A model generated the notes under the pieces. It searched no databases and had not been told where the DNA came from. It worked only from the letters and a program-made list of their open reading frames with translations. Shown in pieces: positions 9,409-18,290 of a stretch of 32,547 bases of DNA (position 1 is its first letter; the number at the start of each line of letters is the position of its first letter). A program made the position numbers and the translations under genes. The stretch is from Actinomycetes bacterium (GTDB lineage: Bacteria; Actinomycetota; Acidimicrobiia; Acidimicrobiales; JAKAOS01), in contig JAJYPS010000023.1 in the NCBI GenBank assembly GCA_021795215.1, forward strand, positions 1-32,547, written 5' to 3'.

Positions 9409-10296
9409 GTGGTGCCAGCAGCCGTCAGCCCGCATGTCACTTTCGACCGGCTGCTTCTGGCGTGGCAACTACAGCCGCTCGCCCTGGCGTCGCTCGCCGT
9501 CGTGGTGCTGGTCGGGTTCGCCTATGTGGCCGGCGTACGCCGGGTGCAGCGGCGGGGACGGGCTTGGTCCCGGTGGAAGACCGCTTCCTTTGTCGGCGGC
9601 CTGGCGTCCATAGTCGTGGCGGTCAACTCCGGGCTCGCCTCGTACGACGACTCGGTGTTCACGATGCACGTCATACAACACCTGATCCTCATGAGCACCG
9701 CCCCGCCCCTGCTCGCGTTGGGGTCTCCCGTCACGCTCCTGCTCCAGGCGTCTTCCAGGGACACCAAACGGGTCGTGCTGAAGGTGCTCCACAGCCGTCC
9801 CGCCCGGATGCTCTCCTTCCCCCTCGTGGGGCTTGCCGTCTCGACGGTCGTCATGTATGGGTACTTCCTGACCCCCCTGTACGACGCGTCTCTCGTGCAT
9901 CCTCTGCTGCACGACGCCACGCACGTGGTCTTCCTGGCGGCCGGCTCGCTCTACTGGTGGCCGATAGTTGGTACCGATCCCATACCGAGGCGGATGGGCG
10001 TCGGGGCAAGGATGGCTTCGCTGGGCCTCGCCATCCCGTTCAACGCCTTCCTGGGCATCGCGGTCATGAACATGTCGTCGCCGATAGCACCCCGCTACAG
10101 CCTGACCGACACCCAGTCCGGGGGAGCGCTCCTGTGGGGCCTCGGGGAGCTGTTCACCCTGGGTGCGCTCGGAGTGCTGTTCCGGGAGTGGGCCAAGGTC
10201 GAGGAGCGACGGGCGGCCAGGGAGGATCGTCGGCTCGACGCAGAGCGCCTTGCCGCTCGAAACCCCGGTTCGGCTGCGGCCGGCGACCGCTCGTAG
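9409..10296 (+). CDS. CtaG-like cytochrome c oxidase assembly protein (second copy)
   Basis: FDRLLLAWQLQPLALAS, VFTMHVIQHLILMSTAPPLLALGSPVTLLLQ, LLHDATHVVFLAAGSLYWWPIVG, multi-TM. GTG at 9409 follows GGAGGTAA. Confidence 0.82.
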   Translation: MVPAAVSPHVTFDRLLLAWQLQPLALASLAVVVLVGFAYVAGVRRVQRRGRAWSRWKTASFVGGLASIVVAVNSGLASYDDSVFTMHVIQHLILMSTAPPLLALGSPVTLLLQASSRDTKRVVLKVLHSRPARMLSFPLVGLAVSTVVMYGYFLTPLYDASLVHPLLHDATHVVFLAAGSLYWWPIVGTDPIPRRMGVGARMASLGLAIPFNAFLGIAVMNMSSPIAPRYSLTDTQSGGALLWGLGELFTLGALGVLFREWAKVEERRAAREDRRLDAERLAARNPGSAAAGDRS

Positions 10297-10369
10297 AGCC
10301 GCCTCTCCCCGAGTCCCCGGTCCTTCGGCATTTCGCAACGGTGCTCGCCGGCTCCCTCCGGGGAGCGTG

Positions 10370-10597
10370 TCAGAGCCGCATGACCGGACACGTCAGCGTC
10401 CGGGTTACGCCCTCTATGAGCTGCACCCTGGACACGACCGTCTTGCCCAGCTGGTCGACGGACTCGGCTTCGGCTCGGATTATCACGTCGTAGGGTCCGG
10501 TCACGTCGTCGGCCGCGACGACACCCGGTATGCCCCTGACCTCGCCGGCGACCTGCGCCGCCCTTCCCACCTCAGTCTGGACCATCACGTACGCCAT
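10370..10597 (-). CDS. stand-alone Lrp/AsnC ligand-binding (RAM) domain protein
   Basis: 75 aa MAYVMVQTEVGRAAQVAGEVRGIPGVVAADDVTGPYDVIIRAEAESVDQLGKTVVSRVQLIEGVTRTLTCPVMRL. Matches the RAM pattern; no HTH. Confidence 0.85.
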   Translation of the reverse strand: MAYVMVQTEVGRAAQVAGEVRGIPGVVAADDVTGPYDVIIRAEAESVDQLGKTVVSRVQLIEGVTRTLTCPVMRL

Positions 10598-10750
10598 CAC
10601 CGTCACCGGGCGAGCCTCCTTCGGGTACGCGGATGGTACCGGGCTGCACCAGCATTCGGTGCGGCGCCGGCGGCTTGGCGACGCCTGTCCTTCCGACACG
10701 AGGCCGGGTGCGCACCGCGGGCCGTGCGATTAGGGTGGCCCTAGCGCGCC

Positions 10751-11341
10751 GTGGCGGGCTCACAGCTTTTCGAGGAGGAGACGCTGGCTGTTCGCTCAAT
10801 ACGCTTGCTGGGTGACCCGGTGCTCCGTGCTCGGGCATCCGAGGTCGTGGATTTCGATCGCCCTCTGCGCCGGCTCGTCAAGGACTTGGGGGACACCATG
10901 GTGGAGGCCAACGGAGTCGGGTTGGCGGCTCCTCAGTTGGGGATCGGGCTGCGGGTGTTCACGTACCTGGTGCCATCCTCGGAGGACGACGACGGAGGCC
11001 ATGTCGCGCACCTCGTGAACCCTTCCATCGCGGAGGAGGACCCGGACCAGGTGGAGGACGACGAAGGCTGCCTCTCCGTGCCCGGTATCTCGTACCCGCT
11101 GAAGCGACCTCGCAGGGTGGTGGCCAGAGGTTTCGACGGGCACGGGGAGCCGGTCGAGGTGACAGGCACGCTGCGGCTTGCCAGGTGCATCCTGCACGAG
11201 ACGGATCATTTGAACGGAGTCATCTTCTTGGACCGGCTCGAACCAGAGCTCCGCCGGGAGGCGCTGAAGGAGTTTCGCGAGCGGATGCTCGCAGGCGAGT
11301 CGATCCAGGTCGAGAAGTCACCGCACAGGCCCCTGCTCTGA
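10751..11341 (+). CDS. def: peptide deformylase
   Basis: GVGLAAPQLG, EGCLSVPG and HETDHLNG (three deformylase motifs). Confidence 0.95.
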   Translation: MAGSQLFEEETLAVRSIRLLGDPVLRARASEVVDFDRPLRRLVKDLGDTMVEANGVGLAAPQLGIGLRVFTYLVPSSEDDDGGHVAHLVNPSIAEEDPDQVEDDEGCLSVPGISYPLKRPRRVVARGFDGHGEPVEVTGTLRLARCILHETDHLNGVIFLDRLEPELRREALKEFRERMLAGESIQVEKSPHRPLL

Positions 11342-11378
11342 GGGTGCACGAGCCGGTCTCCACAGCGGAGGAGCGATA

Positions 11379-13706
11379 ATGGCAGCCAAGTCCCAGGCGA
11401 CCGCGCAGTCCCGTGTCACCGGAGTGGCGGGTCGCGTGGGGGCGCCCGACCATTCCGACCGGGGATTCGGCTCCGGCGCCGACCGGAATGCGAGGAGTGC
11501 TGGCGCCCCCGCGGTGCGACGACCGGGAGAGTCGGCCGCTCGGCGCCCCGCAGGATGGCCCGACTCGGAACTGCTGGAGGACTACAGGCTGGCCTGCGTC
11601 TCGCGTGCCATAGACGACCGCGAGGTCATCCTGCACAAGCAGAGCCGAGCGTTCTTCCAGATCTCCGGTGCCGGTCACGAGGCTCTGCTCCTGGGGTTGG
11701 CCCGTTATCTGCGGCCCGGCTACGACTGGTTCTTCCCCTACTACCGCGACTTGGCGCTGATGCTCGGCCTGGGCGTCAGTCCGTACGAGATCCTGCTGCA
11801 GTCGGTCGGCTCGGCGGACGACGCGGCGTCGGGGGGCAGGCAGATGCCTTCGCACTGGGGCTTCGTGGACAAGAACGTGGTCACGCAGTCGAGCCCGACG
11901 GGGAGCCAGTGCCTGCCGGCGGTCGGATGTGCGGAGGCGGCGCAGTACATGCAGCAGCGCAGCCACCTTTTTGTAGACGAGGTCCACGCCGACGAAGTGG
12001 TCTATGTGTCCCTGGGCGAGGGTGCGACTTCGGAGGGCGAGTTCTGGGAGAGCCTGAACACAGCGTGCAACCTGCGCCTACCGGTGCTGTACGTCGTCGA
12101 GGACAACGGCTACGCGATATCTGTGCCCGTGGCGGAGCAGTCCCCCGCGCCCATCTCGGAGCTGGTGACGGGGTTCCCCGGCCTCACCGTCGAAGTGGTG
12201 GACGGATGCGACTACGTAGCGGTGCGGGACGTCGCGGAGCGAGCCGTGGCGGCCGTCCGCTCGGGCAACGGACCCTGGCTGCTGCACGCCAGGGTCACGA
12301 GGCCGCACTCGCACTCGTCGGCAGACAACCAGGCAAAGTACCGCTGCGCCGACGAGCTGGCGGAAGAGGCCGAGCGAGATCCCCTCGTGGTGTTCGAGCG
12401 CCACCTGGCCGCCCGGGGCCTGCTGGATTCAACGGGCGCCACGGAAGCCCGTGCCCAGGCGCGCCAGCTCGTGTCCGAAGCCGCTGCTGCCGCGCTGGCG
12501 GCGCCGAGACCCGACCCGGAGTCGGTCACCGACCACGTGTGGGACCTGGACAGGGTGACCTCCGGCGTGTCGGTCCGGCAGGACGACGGTCTCGCCGGTG
12601 CACGGCCCCCCGGTGGCAACCACTTCGACCCGTGGGTGGGCCGTCACGCGCGAGCGGCCTCGAGCGGCGAACGTACGGGCGGAGAAGTGGTCGCGATGGG
12701 TGAGGCGATCCGGCGGACTCTGGCGGAGGCGCTGGAGGAAGACGACCGGGTGCGGGTGTTCGGAGAGGACGTGGCCGACGCGGCGGAAAGCGTGCTGGGA
12801 AAAGTGGACGGCCAAGGCGGAGTGTTCGGCACGACGTTCGGGCTGCAGCGCCACTTCGGCGCCTCGCGGTGCTACAACACTCCGCTCGCGGAGGCGAACA
12901 TCGTCGGCCGGGCGGTCGGCCAAGCGGTGAGGGGACTTCGACCCTGTCCCGAAGTGCAGTTCTTCGACTACATCTGGCCTGCGATGCAGCAGATCAAGAG
13001 CGAGGCCGCCACGATCCGCTGGCGGTCCAACGGAGCGTTCTCCTGCCCGATGGTCCTCCGGGTGCCCATCGGCGGTTACATCACCGGGGGCGCCATCTGG
13101 CACTCGCAGTGCGGCGAGTCGATCTTCGCCCACATTCCCGGCCTGTTCGTGGCGTTCCCGTCCCGGGCGGCGGACGCGGCGGGCCTGCTGCGGACGGCGC
13201 TGAGGGCGGCGGACCCGGTGCTGTTCCTGGAGCACAAGCACCTGCTTCGCCAGGCCTACACCAAGGACCCGTTCCCCCCGGCGGGAGAGCTGATCCCCTT
13301 CGGCGTAGCCAGGACGGTGGTCACCGGAGAAGACCTGACCATCGTGACGTGGGGTGCGACGGTGGAGAGGTGCCGTCGCGTCGCCGCTTCGCTGGAGACC
13401 GCGGACGAGGCGTCGGTCGAGGTGATCGACCTACGGACGATCATGCCGTGGGACCGCCAGGCGGTCGCCGACTCCGTGCGCCGAACCGGAAGGCTGCTGG
13501 TGGTGCACGAGGACACCCTCACTGCCGGGTTCGGCGCCGAGGTGGCTGCCTGGGCCGCTCAGGAGTGCTTCGCCGATCTGGATGCCCCCGTCCGGCGGGT
13601 GGCAGCGAAGGACACCCACGTTGCCTACGAACCGACCCTGGAGCGCTCGACGCTTCCCCAGGTGGAGGACATCGCCGCGGCGGTAGCCGACCTGCTGGCC
13701 TGGTAG
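11379..13706 (+). CDS. 2-oxoacid (branched-chain type) dehydrogenase E1, alpha and beta subunits fused
   Basis: N-half TPP-dependent alpha: GHEALLLGLARYLRPGYDWFFPYYRD, GEGATSEGEFWESLNTA, VVEDNGYAISVPV. C-half beta: MGEAIRRTLAEALEEDDRVRVFGEDVAD, GVFGTTFGLQRHFG, VHEDTLTAGFGAEVAAW. Confidence 0.9.
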   Translation: MAAKSQATAQSRVTGVAGRVGAPDHSDRGFGSGADRNARSAGAPAVRRPGESAARRPAGWPDSELLEDYRLACVSRAIDDREVILHKQSRAFFQISGAGHEALLLGLARYLRPGYDWFFPYYRDLALMLGLGVSPYEILLQSVGSADDAASGGRQMPSHWGFVDKNVVTQSSPTGSQCLPAVGCAEAAQYMQQRSHLFVDEVHADEVVYVSLGEGATSEGEFWESLNTACNLRLPVLYVVEDNGYAISVPVAEQSPAPISELVTGFPGLTVEVVDGCDYVAVRDVAERAVAAVRSGNGPWLLHARVTRPHSHSSADNQAKYRCADELAEEAERDPLVVFERHLAARGLLDSTGATEARAQARQLVSEAAAAALAAPRPDPESVTDHVWDLDRVTSGVSVRQDDGLAGARPPGGNHFDPWVGRHARAASSGERTGGEVVAMGEAIRRTLAEALEEDDRVRVFGEDVADAAESVLGKVDGQGGVFGTTFGLQRHFGASRCYNTPLAEANIVGRAVGQAVRGLRPCPEVQFFDYIWPAMQQIKSEAATIRWRSNGAFSCPMVLRVPIGGYITGGAIWHSQCGESIFAHIPGLFVAFPSRAADAAGLLRTALRAADPVLFLEHKHLLRQAYTKDPFPPAGELIPFGVARTVVTGEDLTIVTWGATVERCRRVAASLETADEASVEVIDLRTIMPWDRQAVADSVRRTGRLLVVHEDTLTAGFGAEVAAWAAQECFADLDAPVRRVAAKDTHVAYEPTLERSTLPQVEDIAAAVADLLAW

Positions 13707-13768
13707 CTCCGACCGGGGTGTGCGACGGCACCGGGAGAGGGTGGCGTGGTCGGACTGCCGTCAGGCTT

Positions 13769-15931
13769 TCAGAGAACGTCGACCGGCAAGTCCGCCAGCA
13801 CGTCGGCCGGCTGGAAGCCCAGGACCTCGCCGAAGAACTCCAGTTCCGCCTCCATGCAGCGGCGCTGGGTGTCGGACTGTCGGAACCCGTGCCCCTCGCC
13901 CTCGAAGGTCAGCAGCCGGTACCGGACGCCTTTGGCGGCCAGCGCCGCCGCCATCGCCTCGGCCTGTTCGGGCGGCACGACCCGGTCTTCGACGCCCTGG
14001 AACAGGATGACCGGCGTGGATAGCAGCTCCGTGTGGGCCACGGGGGAGCGTTCGGCGTAGGTCTGCTGCATCTGCGGGTACGGCCCTATCAGCTTGTCGA
14101 GGTAGCGGGACTCGAACTTGTGGGTGTCGGCCGCAAGCGCCGCTGCATCTCCGATGCCGTAGTAGCTCGCCCCCACGGCGAAGCTGTCCGTGAAGGTCAG
14201 GGCGCACAACGTGGTGTAACCGCCGGCACTGGACCCCCGTACGGCCACTCGCTCGCCGTCCGCCCTGCCGTTGGCTGTAGCCCAGCGGGCTGCTGCCACA
14301 CAGTCGTCCACGTCCAGCACGCCCCAGTTGCCATCCAGCAGCTCCCGGTAGGGGCGGCCATACCCGGACGACCCGCCGTAGTCGACCTGCAGCACCGCGA
14401 ACCCCCGGCTGGTGTAGAACTGCACTCCCTTCAGGTCCAACAGAGCCCTGAACGCTGCAGTCGGCCCGCCGTGGCTCAGCACCACCAGAGGAGGCCGCTC
14501 GCTTCCATCCGCCTCCACCAGAGGGTTCTTGGGGCCGTAGAACAGCCCGTATGCCTCGCTGCCGTCGGCCCTCGGGAAGCTGGCTCTTTCGGGCACCGAG
14601 ATCCACTCCGGTCCCACCAGAGGGTGGCCCCTGTCGCTCAGCGGCCTCGGACGAGGCCGACCGTCCCCAGGGCGCAGGTCCACTTCCACCACGACGCTCG
14701 GCTCCGTCGGGCCGCCGGCCACGGCGACGAAGCCCCCGGGCACCGGCCAGAGGTGGGAGAAGACCTCGTACGGCCCGGTGTCGACGTCCTGCAATCCTCC
14801 TTCCACCACGAGCGCCAGGCGATCCCTTCCCCCTGCCGTGTAGCAGCAGGCGACGACGTCTCCACCGGCTTGGTAGTCCCCCGCAACTGGGTCGTCCCCC
14901 GTAGCTTGGTCGTCGCTGGCGGCTCGGTCGTCCCCCAAAGCGGGGTCGTCGCCCGTAGCTTGGTCGTCGCTGCCCACGCCGGCCTCGGCGGCGCCTTCTC
15001 CGACGATGCTGGCTTCTCCGACGATGCTGGCTTCTCCGACGATGCTGCCTTCTCCGACGATGCAGTAGCGGTAGTCCCGGAACACCCACTGAGGCGAAGC
15101 GAACTCGGCTTGCGTGCGGTGGTCCACAGCGCATCGGGTACGGGTGCCGTCCCATCGGTACGGGAGCCACCAGCCGGTCCTGTCGCTCACGAAGTAGAGG
15201 GTTCCCGCTGCGGCCCAGGTGGGGTGGCACACCGACTCGCCGGGCCCTCCGGCCACCTTCGCTGGTTCCGACATCTCCAAGTCCTCACCGAGGTAGGCTG
15301 TCCAGAGCCGGGAGGAGTCCCACGGCATCGCCGGGTGGTCCCAGCTCACCCAAGCCAAGTGGTCGCCGCGGGGGGAGACCCTGGGACTGGACACGAAGTC
15401 GGCCGTGACGGACAGCACCCGCTCGTCGCCCGATCCGTCGGTCCGGAGGGCAACCAGCTCGTTGCGCACATCGGCGCTCCGGCCGCCGGGGGTGTGGGTC
15501 TCCCTCACCCCCACGAGCCATCTCCTGTCGGGAGTGACCGTGAGGTCCGCCCAGCGCACGGACCTGGGGTTGGCGGGCTCCGCGGAGATCGGCACCGGTT
15601 CCGTGCCAGGGCCTTCGATGCGCACGACTCGTTGCGTGGCGTCATCCACCGCGTACACGAGGTGGTCCACCGGTAGGTACGCCCCTCCGCCATACTCGTG
15701 CACTCGGCTGCGGATCGACATTCCAGGTGCCATCTCCACGGTTCGGCCGAGATGCCGCAGCATCAGCGCCTGCCGGCCACCTTCCTCCGGACGCTGCTCC
15801 AGCCAGTAGCGGCGGCCGGCGGCTGCCGCCGGTTCGGATACGGGCCGGTGTCCGGACCGGGTCAGTGCGTCAGGTGAGAGCGGCGACGGCCAGGCTCCGA
15901 AGGGGACGGTACGTCGCTCGGCCCGGTCCAT
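13769..15931 (-). CDS. S9 family prolyl oligopeptidase
   Basis: LVVLSHGGPTAAF, VAVRGSSAGGYTTLCALTF (GxSxGG), VILFQGVEDRVVPPEQAEAMA, FEGEGHGF; N-terminal beta-propeller-like region. Confidence 0.9.
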   Translation of the reverse strand: MDRAERRTVPFGAWPSPLSPDALTRSGHRPVSEPAAAAGRRYWLEQRPEEGGRQALMLRHLGRTVEMAPGMSIRSRVHEYGGGAYLPVDHLVYAVDDATQRVVRIEGPGTEPVPISAEPANPRSVRWADLTVTPDRRWLVGVRETHTPGGRSADVRNELVALRTDGSGDERVLSVTADFVSSPRVSPRGDHLAWVSWDHPAMPWDSSRLWTAYLGEDLEMSEPAKVAGGPGESVCHPTWAAAGTLYFVSDRTGWWLPYRWDGTRTRCAVDHRTQAEFASPQWVFRDYRYCIVGEGSIVGEASIVGEASIVGEGAAEAGVGSDDQATGDDPALGDDRAASDDQATGDDPVAGDYQAGGDVVACCYTAGGRDRLALVVEGGLQDVDTGPYEVFSHLWPVPGGFVAVAGGPTEPSVVVEVDLRPGDGRPRPRPLSDRGHPLVGPEWISVPERASFPRADGSEAYGLFYGPKNPLVEADGSERPPLVVLSHGGPTAAFRALLDLKGVQFYTSRGFAVLQVDYGGSSGYGRPYRELLDGNWGVLDVDDCVAAARWATANGRADGERVAVRGSSAGGYTTLCALTFTDSFAVGASYYGIGDAAALAADTHKFESRYLDKLIGPYPQMQQTYAERSPVAHTELLSTPVILFQGVEDRVVPPEQAEAMAAALAAKGVRYRLLTFEGEGHGFRQSDTQRRCMEAELEFFGEVLGFQPADVLADLPVDVL
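14995..15066. repeat. 18-bp tandem repeat x4 inside S9 peptidase gene
   Basis: cttctccgacgatgctgg repeated four times (last copy imperfect), encoding IVGEGSIVGEASIVGEASIVGEG on the minus strand. Confidence 0.95.
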
Positions 15932-15953
15932 TCGGTCACGCTACCCAATGGGG

Positions 15954-16180
15954 GGCAACTGGCGCGACCTGTCTCGGCGTCGTGACGGCCGGCGGTCACT
16001 ACGTGGTGGCTTCGGCGCGCTGCGACCGAAGCGTGCGAAAACCAACACCTACGCCCACGTTCTGGCAGAAAGCCATTTCTGCCGTGATCGCCGCAGGCGA
16101 GGATCAGCCGCGGCCACCTGATCGCTCGTCGTCCGACCAGCGGCCGGTGAAGATATTGAAGCCAGGCAAACGAAAGCCCG
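15954..16180. repeat. 227-bp direct repeat, copy 1
   Basis: Aligned by eye to 18320-18546 with no gaps and 7 mismatches. Confidence 0.95.
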
Positions 16181-16189
16181 TCCGAGCCT

Positions 16190-16302
16190 CACCGCCGCGC
16201 GCCCCCAACTTGGCCACGACGAGCATGTCGCCCGACCGACACGCCGTGCGGTGAGGTCCTGTCGTCTGTCGACACCTTGGCGTAGCCGATCTTGACGTCG
16301 AC
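16190..16302 (-). pseudogene. remnant of a serine recombinase (resolvase/invertase) N-terminal domain
   Basis: Minus strand reads VDVKIGYAKVSTDD (cf. resolvase M-IGYARVSTxDQ). Shortly after, in another frame, RSGDMLVVAKLGARGG (cf. GDTLVVWKLDRLGR). The ~50 residues normally between these motifs are missing. Confidence 0.55.
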
Positions 16303-16384
16303 AGCCCGCCGCCCTTGGCGATGGGAAGCTGGAATCGGTGAGCATCGCCCAGGTTGCTCGGCCTGCCAAGACCAGTCCTCGACT

Positions 16385-16402
16385 GGTACAATGAATCGTA
16401 CC
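16385..16402. promoter_or_regulatory. candidate promoter/operator of the toxin-antitoxin operon
   Basis: Inverted repeat GGTAC-aatgaatc-GTACC; overlaps TGGTACAAT, an extended -10-like sequence, just upstream of the antitoxin GTG at 16424. Confidence 0.5.
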
Positions 16403-16423
16403 GTTACCGGAGGAGGGCAGGCC

Positions 16424-16672
16424 GTGACCGTCACCGCCAGCGAGGCCCGCAAGAACCTATTCCCGCTCATTGAGCGGGTCAACGACGATCGCCAGCCCAT
16501 CGAGATCACCTCTCGCCGCGGCGATGCGGTGCTCGTGGCGCGGGCCGACTGGGATGCGCTAAACGAAACGGCCATGCTGCTGCGGGTACCAGCCAACGCC
16601 CACTGGTTGTTGGACAGCCTGGCGCAGGCTCACGCCGGGGCACGGGAAGAGCACGCCCTCGATCGAAGCTAG
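16424..16672 (+). CDS. Phd/YefM-family antitoxin
   Basis: VTVTASEARKNLFPLIERVNDDRQPIEITSRRGDAVLVARADWDALNETAMLLRVP; preceded by GGAGGAGGGCAG. Start moved from the ORF-track 16292. Confidence 0.92.
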   Translation: MTVTASEARKNLFPLIERVNDDRQPIEITSRRGDAVLVARADWDALNETAMLLRVPANAHWLLDSLAQAHAGAREEHALDRS

Positions 16673-16933
16673 GTGCGCCTCGTCTTCACCCCTCGCGGTT
16701 GGCAGGACTACGTCTGGTGGCAAGGGAACGACCGGGCGACTCTGAAGCGGATCAACCGACTGGTCGACGACGCTCTACGCGATCCGACGGCGGGTATCGG
16801 CAAGCCGGAGCCGTTGCGTCACGTGCTCGCCGGATGCTGGTCGCGGCGGATCGACGAGGAGCACCGCTTGGTGTACCTCGTCGACGGCGAGGACTTGGTC
16901 GTCCTCCAGGCCCGTTACCACTACGAGGCATAG
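16673..16933 (+). CDS. Txe/YoeB-family toxin (ribosome-associated endoribonuclease)
   Basis: MRLVFTPRGWQDYVWWQGNDRATLKRINRLVDDALRDPTAGIGKPEPLRHVLAGCWSRRIDEEHRLVYLVDGEDLVVLQARYHYEA; abuts antitoxin stop. Confidence 0.95.
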   Translation: MRLVFTPRGWQDYVWWQGNDRATLKRINRLVDDALRDPTAGIGKPEPLRHVLAGCWSRRIDEEHRLVYLVDGEDLVVLQARYHYEA

Positions 16934-17255
16934 GCCACCGAGGGACGAAGGCCGGTCACGAAGCCCGGCAGGCCCCCGCTGCGCACGCTCCCGGTCAGCC
17001 ATCGGTCAACGGGCTGGGTCGGATGCCAGCTCGTGCCGGACGCGAGCTGGTAGCTGCGGCATGTGGCGCGGGGAAACCGACAATCCGTGCTGCCCTTCCG
17101 GCCGATGGTCGGTACCTGGGTCGCCGAGCGTTGGCGCGGCGAGGCCGTGGCGGTGGGTGGGAGGTCGAAGTACAGGCATGATGGGGCCTCGGCAGGTCCT
17201 TGCCTAGAGCAGCGGGGTCCGTGGGCTCGCTCGCGAGTGTCGCTAGGGTGCCGGA

Positions 17256-17756
17256 GTGACCACGCACCGGACCGGTGATGAGCGCCCTGTGATGGAGTAC
17301 CAGCTCGAGGCCCAGCGCTCCGACCTTGCGACGCTGCTGGATGGCCTCACCGAGGCGGAGGCGCGGGCCCGGCTGGTGCCATCACTGACCACGCCGCTTG
17401 GGCTGGTAAAGCACGCCACCTTCGTCGAGCAGGTGTGGTTCCACCACCGAGTGGCCGGTGTGCCCCGCGAGCAGGTCGGGATCCCCGAGACCGTCGACGA
17501 CAGCTTCGCCCTGACTTCGAAGGACACCGTAGGGGAAGTACGGCGGCGTTACCTCGACGCCTGCGAGCGCTCTCGGGAGATCGCCGCCGAGCACGACCTG
17601 GATGAGGTCTTCGACTGGCGAGGAACTCCGGTCAGCCTGCGGTTTCTCTATGCCCACCTGCTTACCGAGCTAGCCCGACACGCCGGCCACGGGGAGATCC
17701 TGGTCGAGCAGCTCCGGGCCCGCCGCGGAGCGGGCGACACCGAACCTGGCAACTGA
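17256..17756 (+). CDS. DinB family / DUF664 protein
   Basis: EAQRSDLATLLDGLTEAEARARLVPSLTTPLGLVKHATFVEQVWFHHRVAG...YAHLLTELARHAGHGEILVEQL; three-His DinB layout. Start may be 17292. Confidence 0.85.
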   Translation: MTTHRTGDERPVMEYQLEAQRSDLATLLDGLTEAEARARLVPSLTTPLGLVKHATFVEQVWFHHRVAGVPREQVGIPETVDDSFALTSKDTVGEVRRRYLDACERSREIAAEHDLDEVFDWRGTPVSLRFLYAHLLTELARHAGHGEILVEQLRARRGAGDTEPGN

Positions 17757-18060
17757 ACGCCACGCTCCACTCCTCACGCTCCGGCGGCACGTCGTGGCCA
17801 TCCCATAAGGAGATGCTGAAGACAATGCGCGCGTCAAGTGTTCTCGGCGGCATCCGGTGGGATTGCACTGCCGTTGGTTGCGTTCGCCACAGCCTCGCGG
17901 ATGCGATCGCGGAGATGGCTTCGGCGTCGCTGGTTACTGTTCTCGTTCTCCCCAGCCCTGAATGGGAGGTCGAACTTTAGAAGCTCCTTACCAGGGTTTC
18001 AATAGACGTTAGCATCCCACATGGACTCTCTGAGCCGGGCCTCGACGTAGTCCGGTCCGT

Positions 18061-18290
18061 ATGCAGACACCCTTCCTGGCCCGCCAAGACGCCTTGCTCT
18101 ACTTCGGCGGTGAGACTCCGGTGTCACAGGTCTGGGCGGAGGGTTTGGAGCCTCGCAGCGATGGGTTTTGGCCGCGCTTCGACGTCGACATCATGCCCGC
18201 CAGCCTGGCGTTCGTCGAGGACCGTGCCTGCTGGACGGAGTGGGCGAACATCAGCCAGCCCACCTTGTTAGTGCTCGGCGAGACTGGCAT
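18061..18290 (+). pseudogene. truncated alpha/beta hydrolase fragment
   Basis: LARQDALLYFGGETPVSQVWAEGLEPRSDGFWPRFDVDIMPASLAFVEDRACWTEWANISQPTLLVLGETGM resembles the lid-to-PTLLVxG segment of hydrolases; reading then enters S9-gene/repeat sequence at 18290. Confidence 0.55.

Noticed and set aside
14995-15066. CRISPR-like array in S9 gene
   Set aside because: 18-bp contiguous in-frame tandem repeat, no spacers.
16064-16083. Confident rho-independent terminator
   Set aside because: Good stem-loop but no T-tract on either strand; kept only as a hairpin.
15954-16180. Insertion-sequence terminal repeats
   Set aside because: Copies are in direct orientation, 227 bp long, with no transposase ORF and no short terminal inverted repeats seen.
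17757-18060. Additional gene between DinB and hydrolase fragment
   Set aside because: Only short frames; minus-strand tail YGPDYVEARLRESMWDANVY* looks coding-like but I could not assign it to a family.
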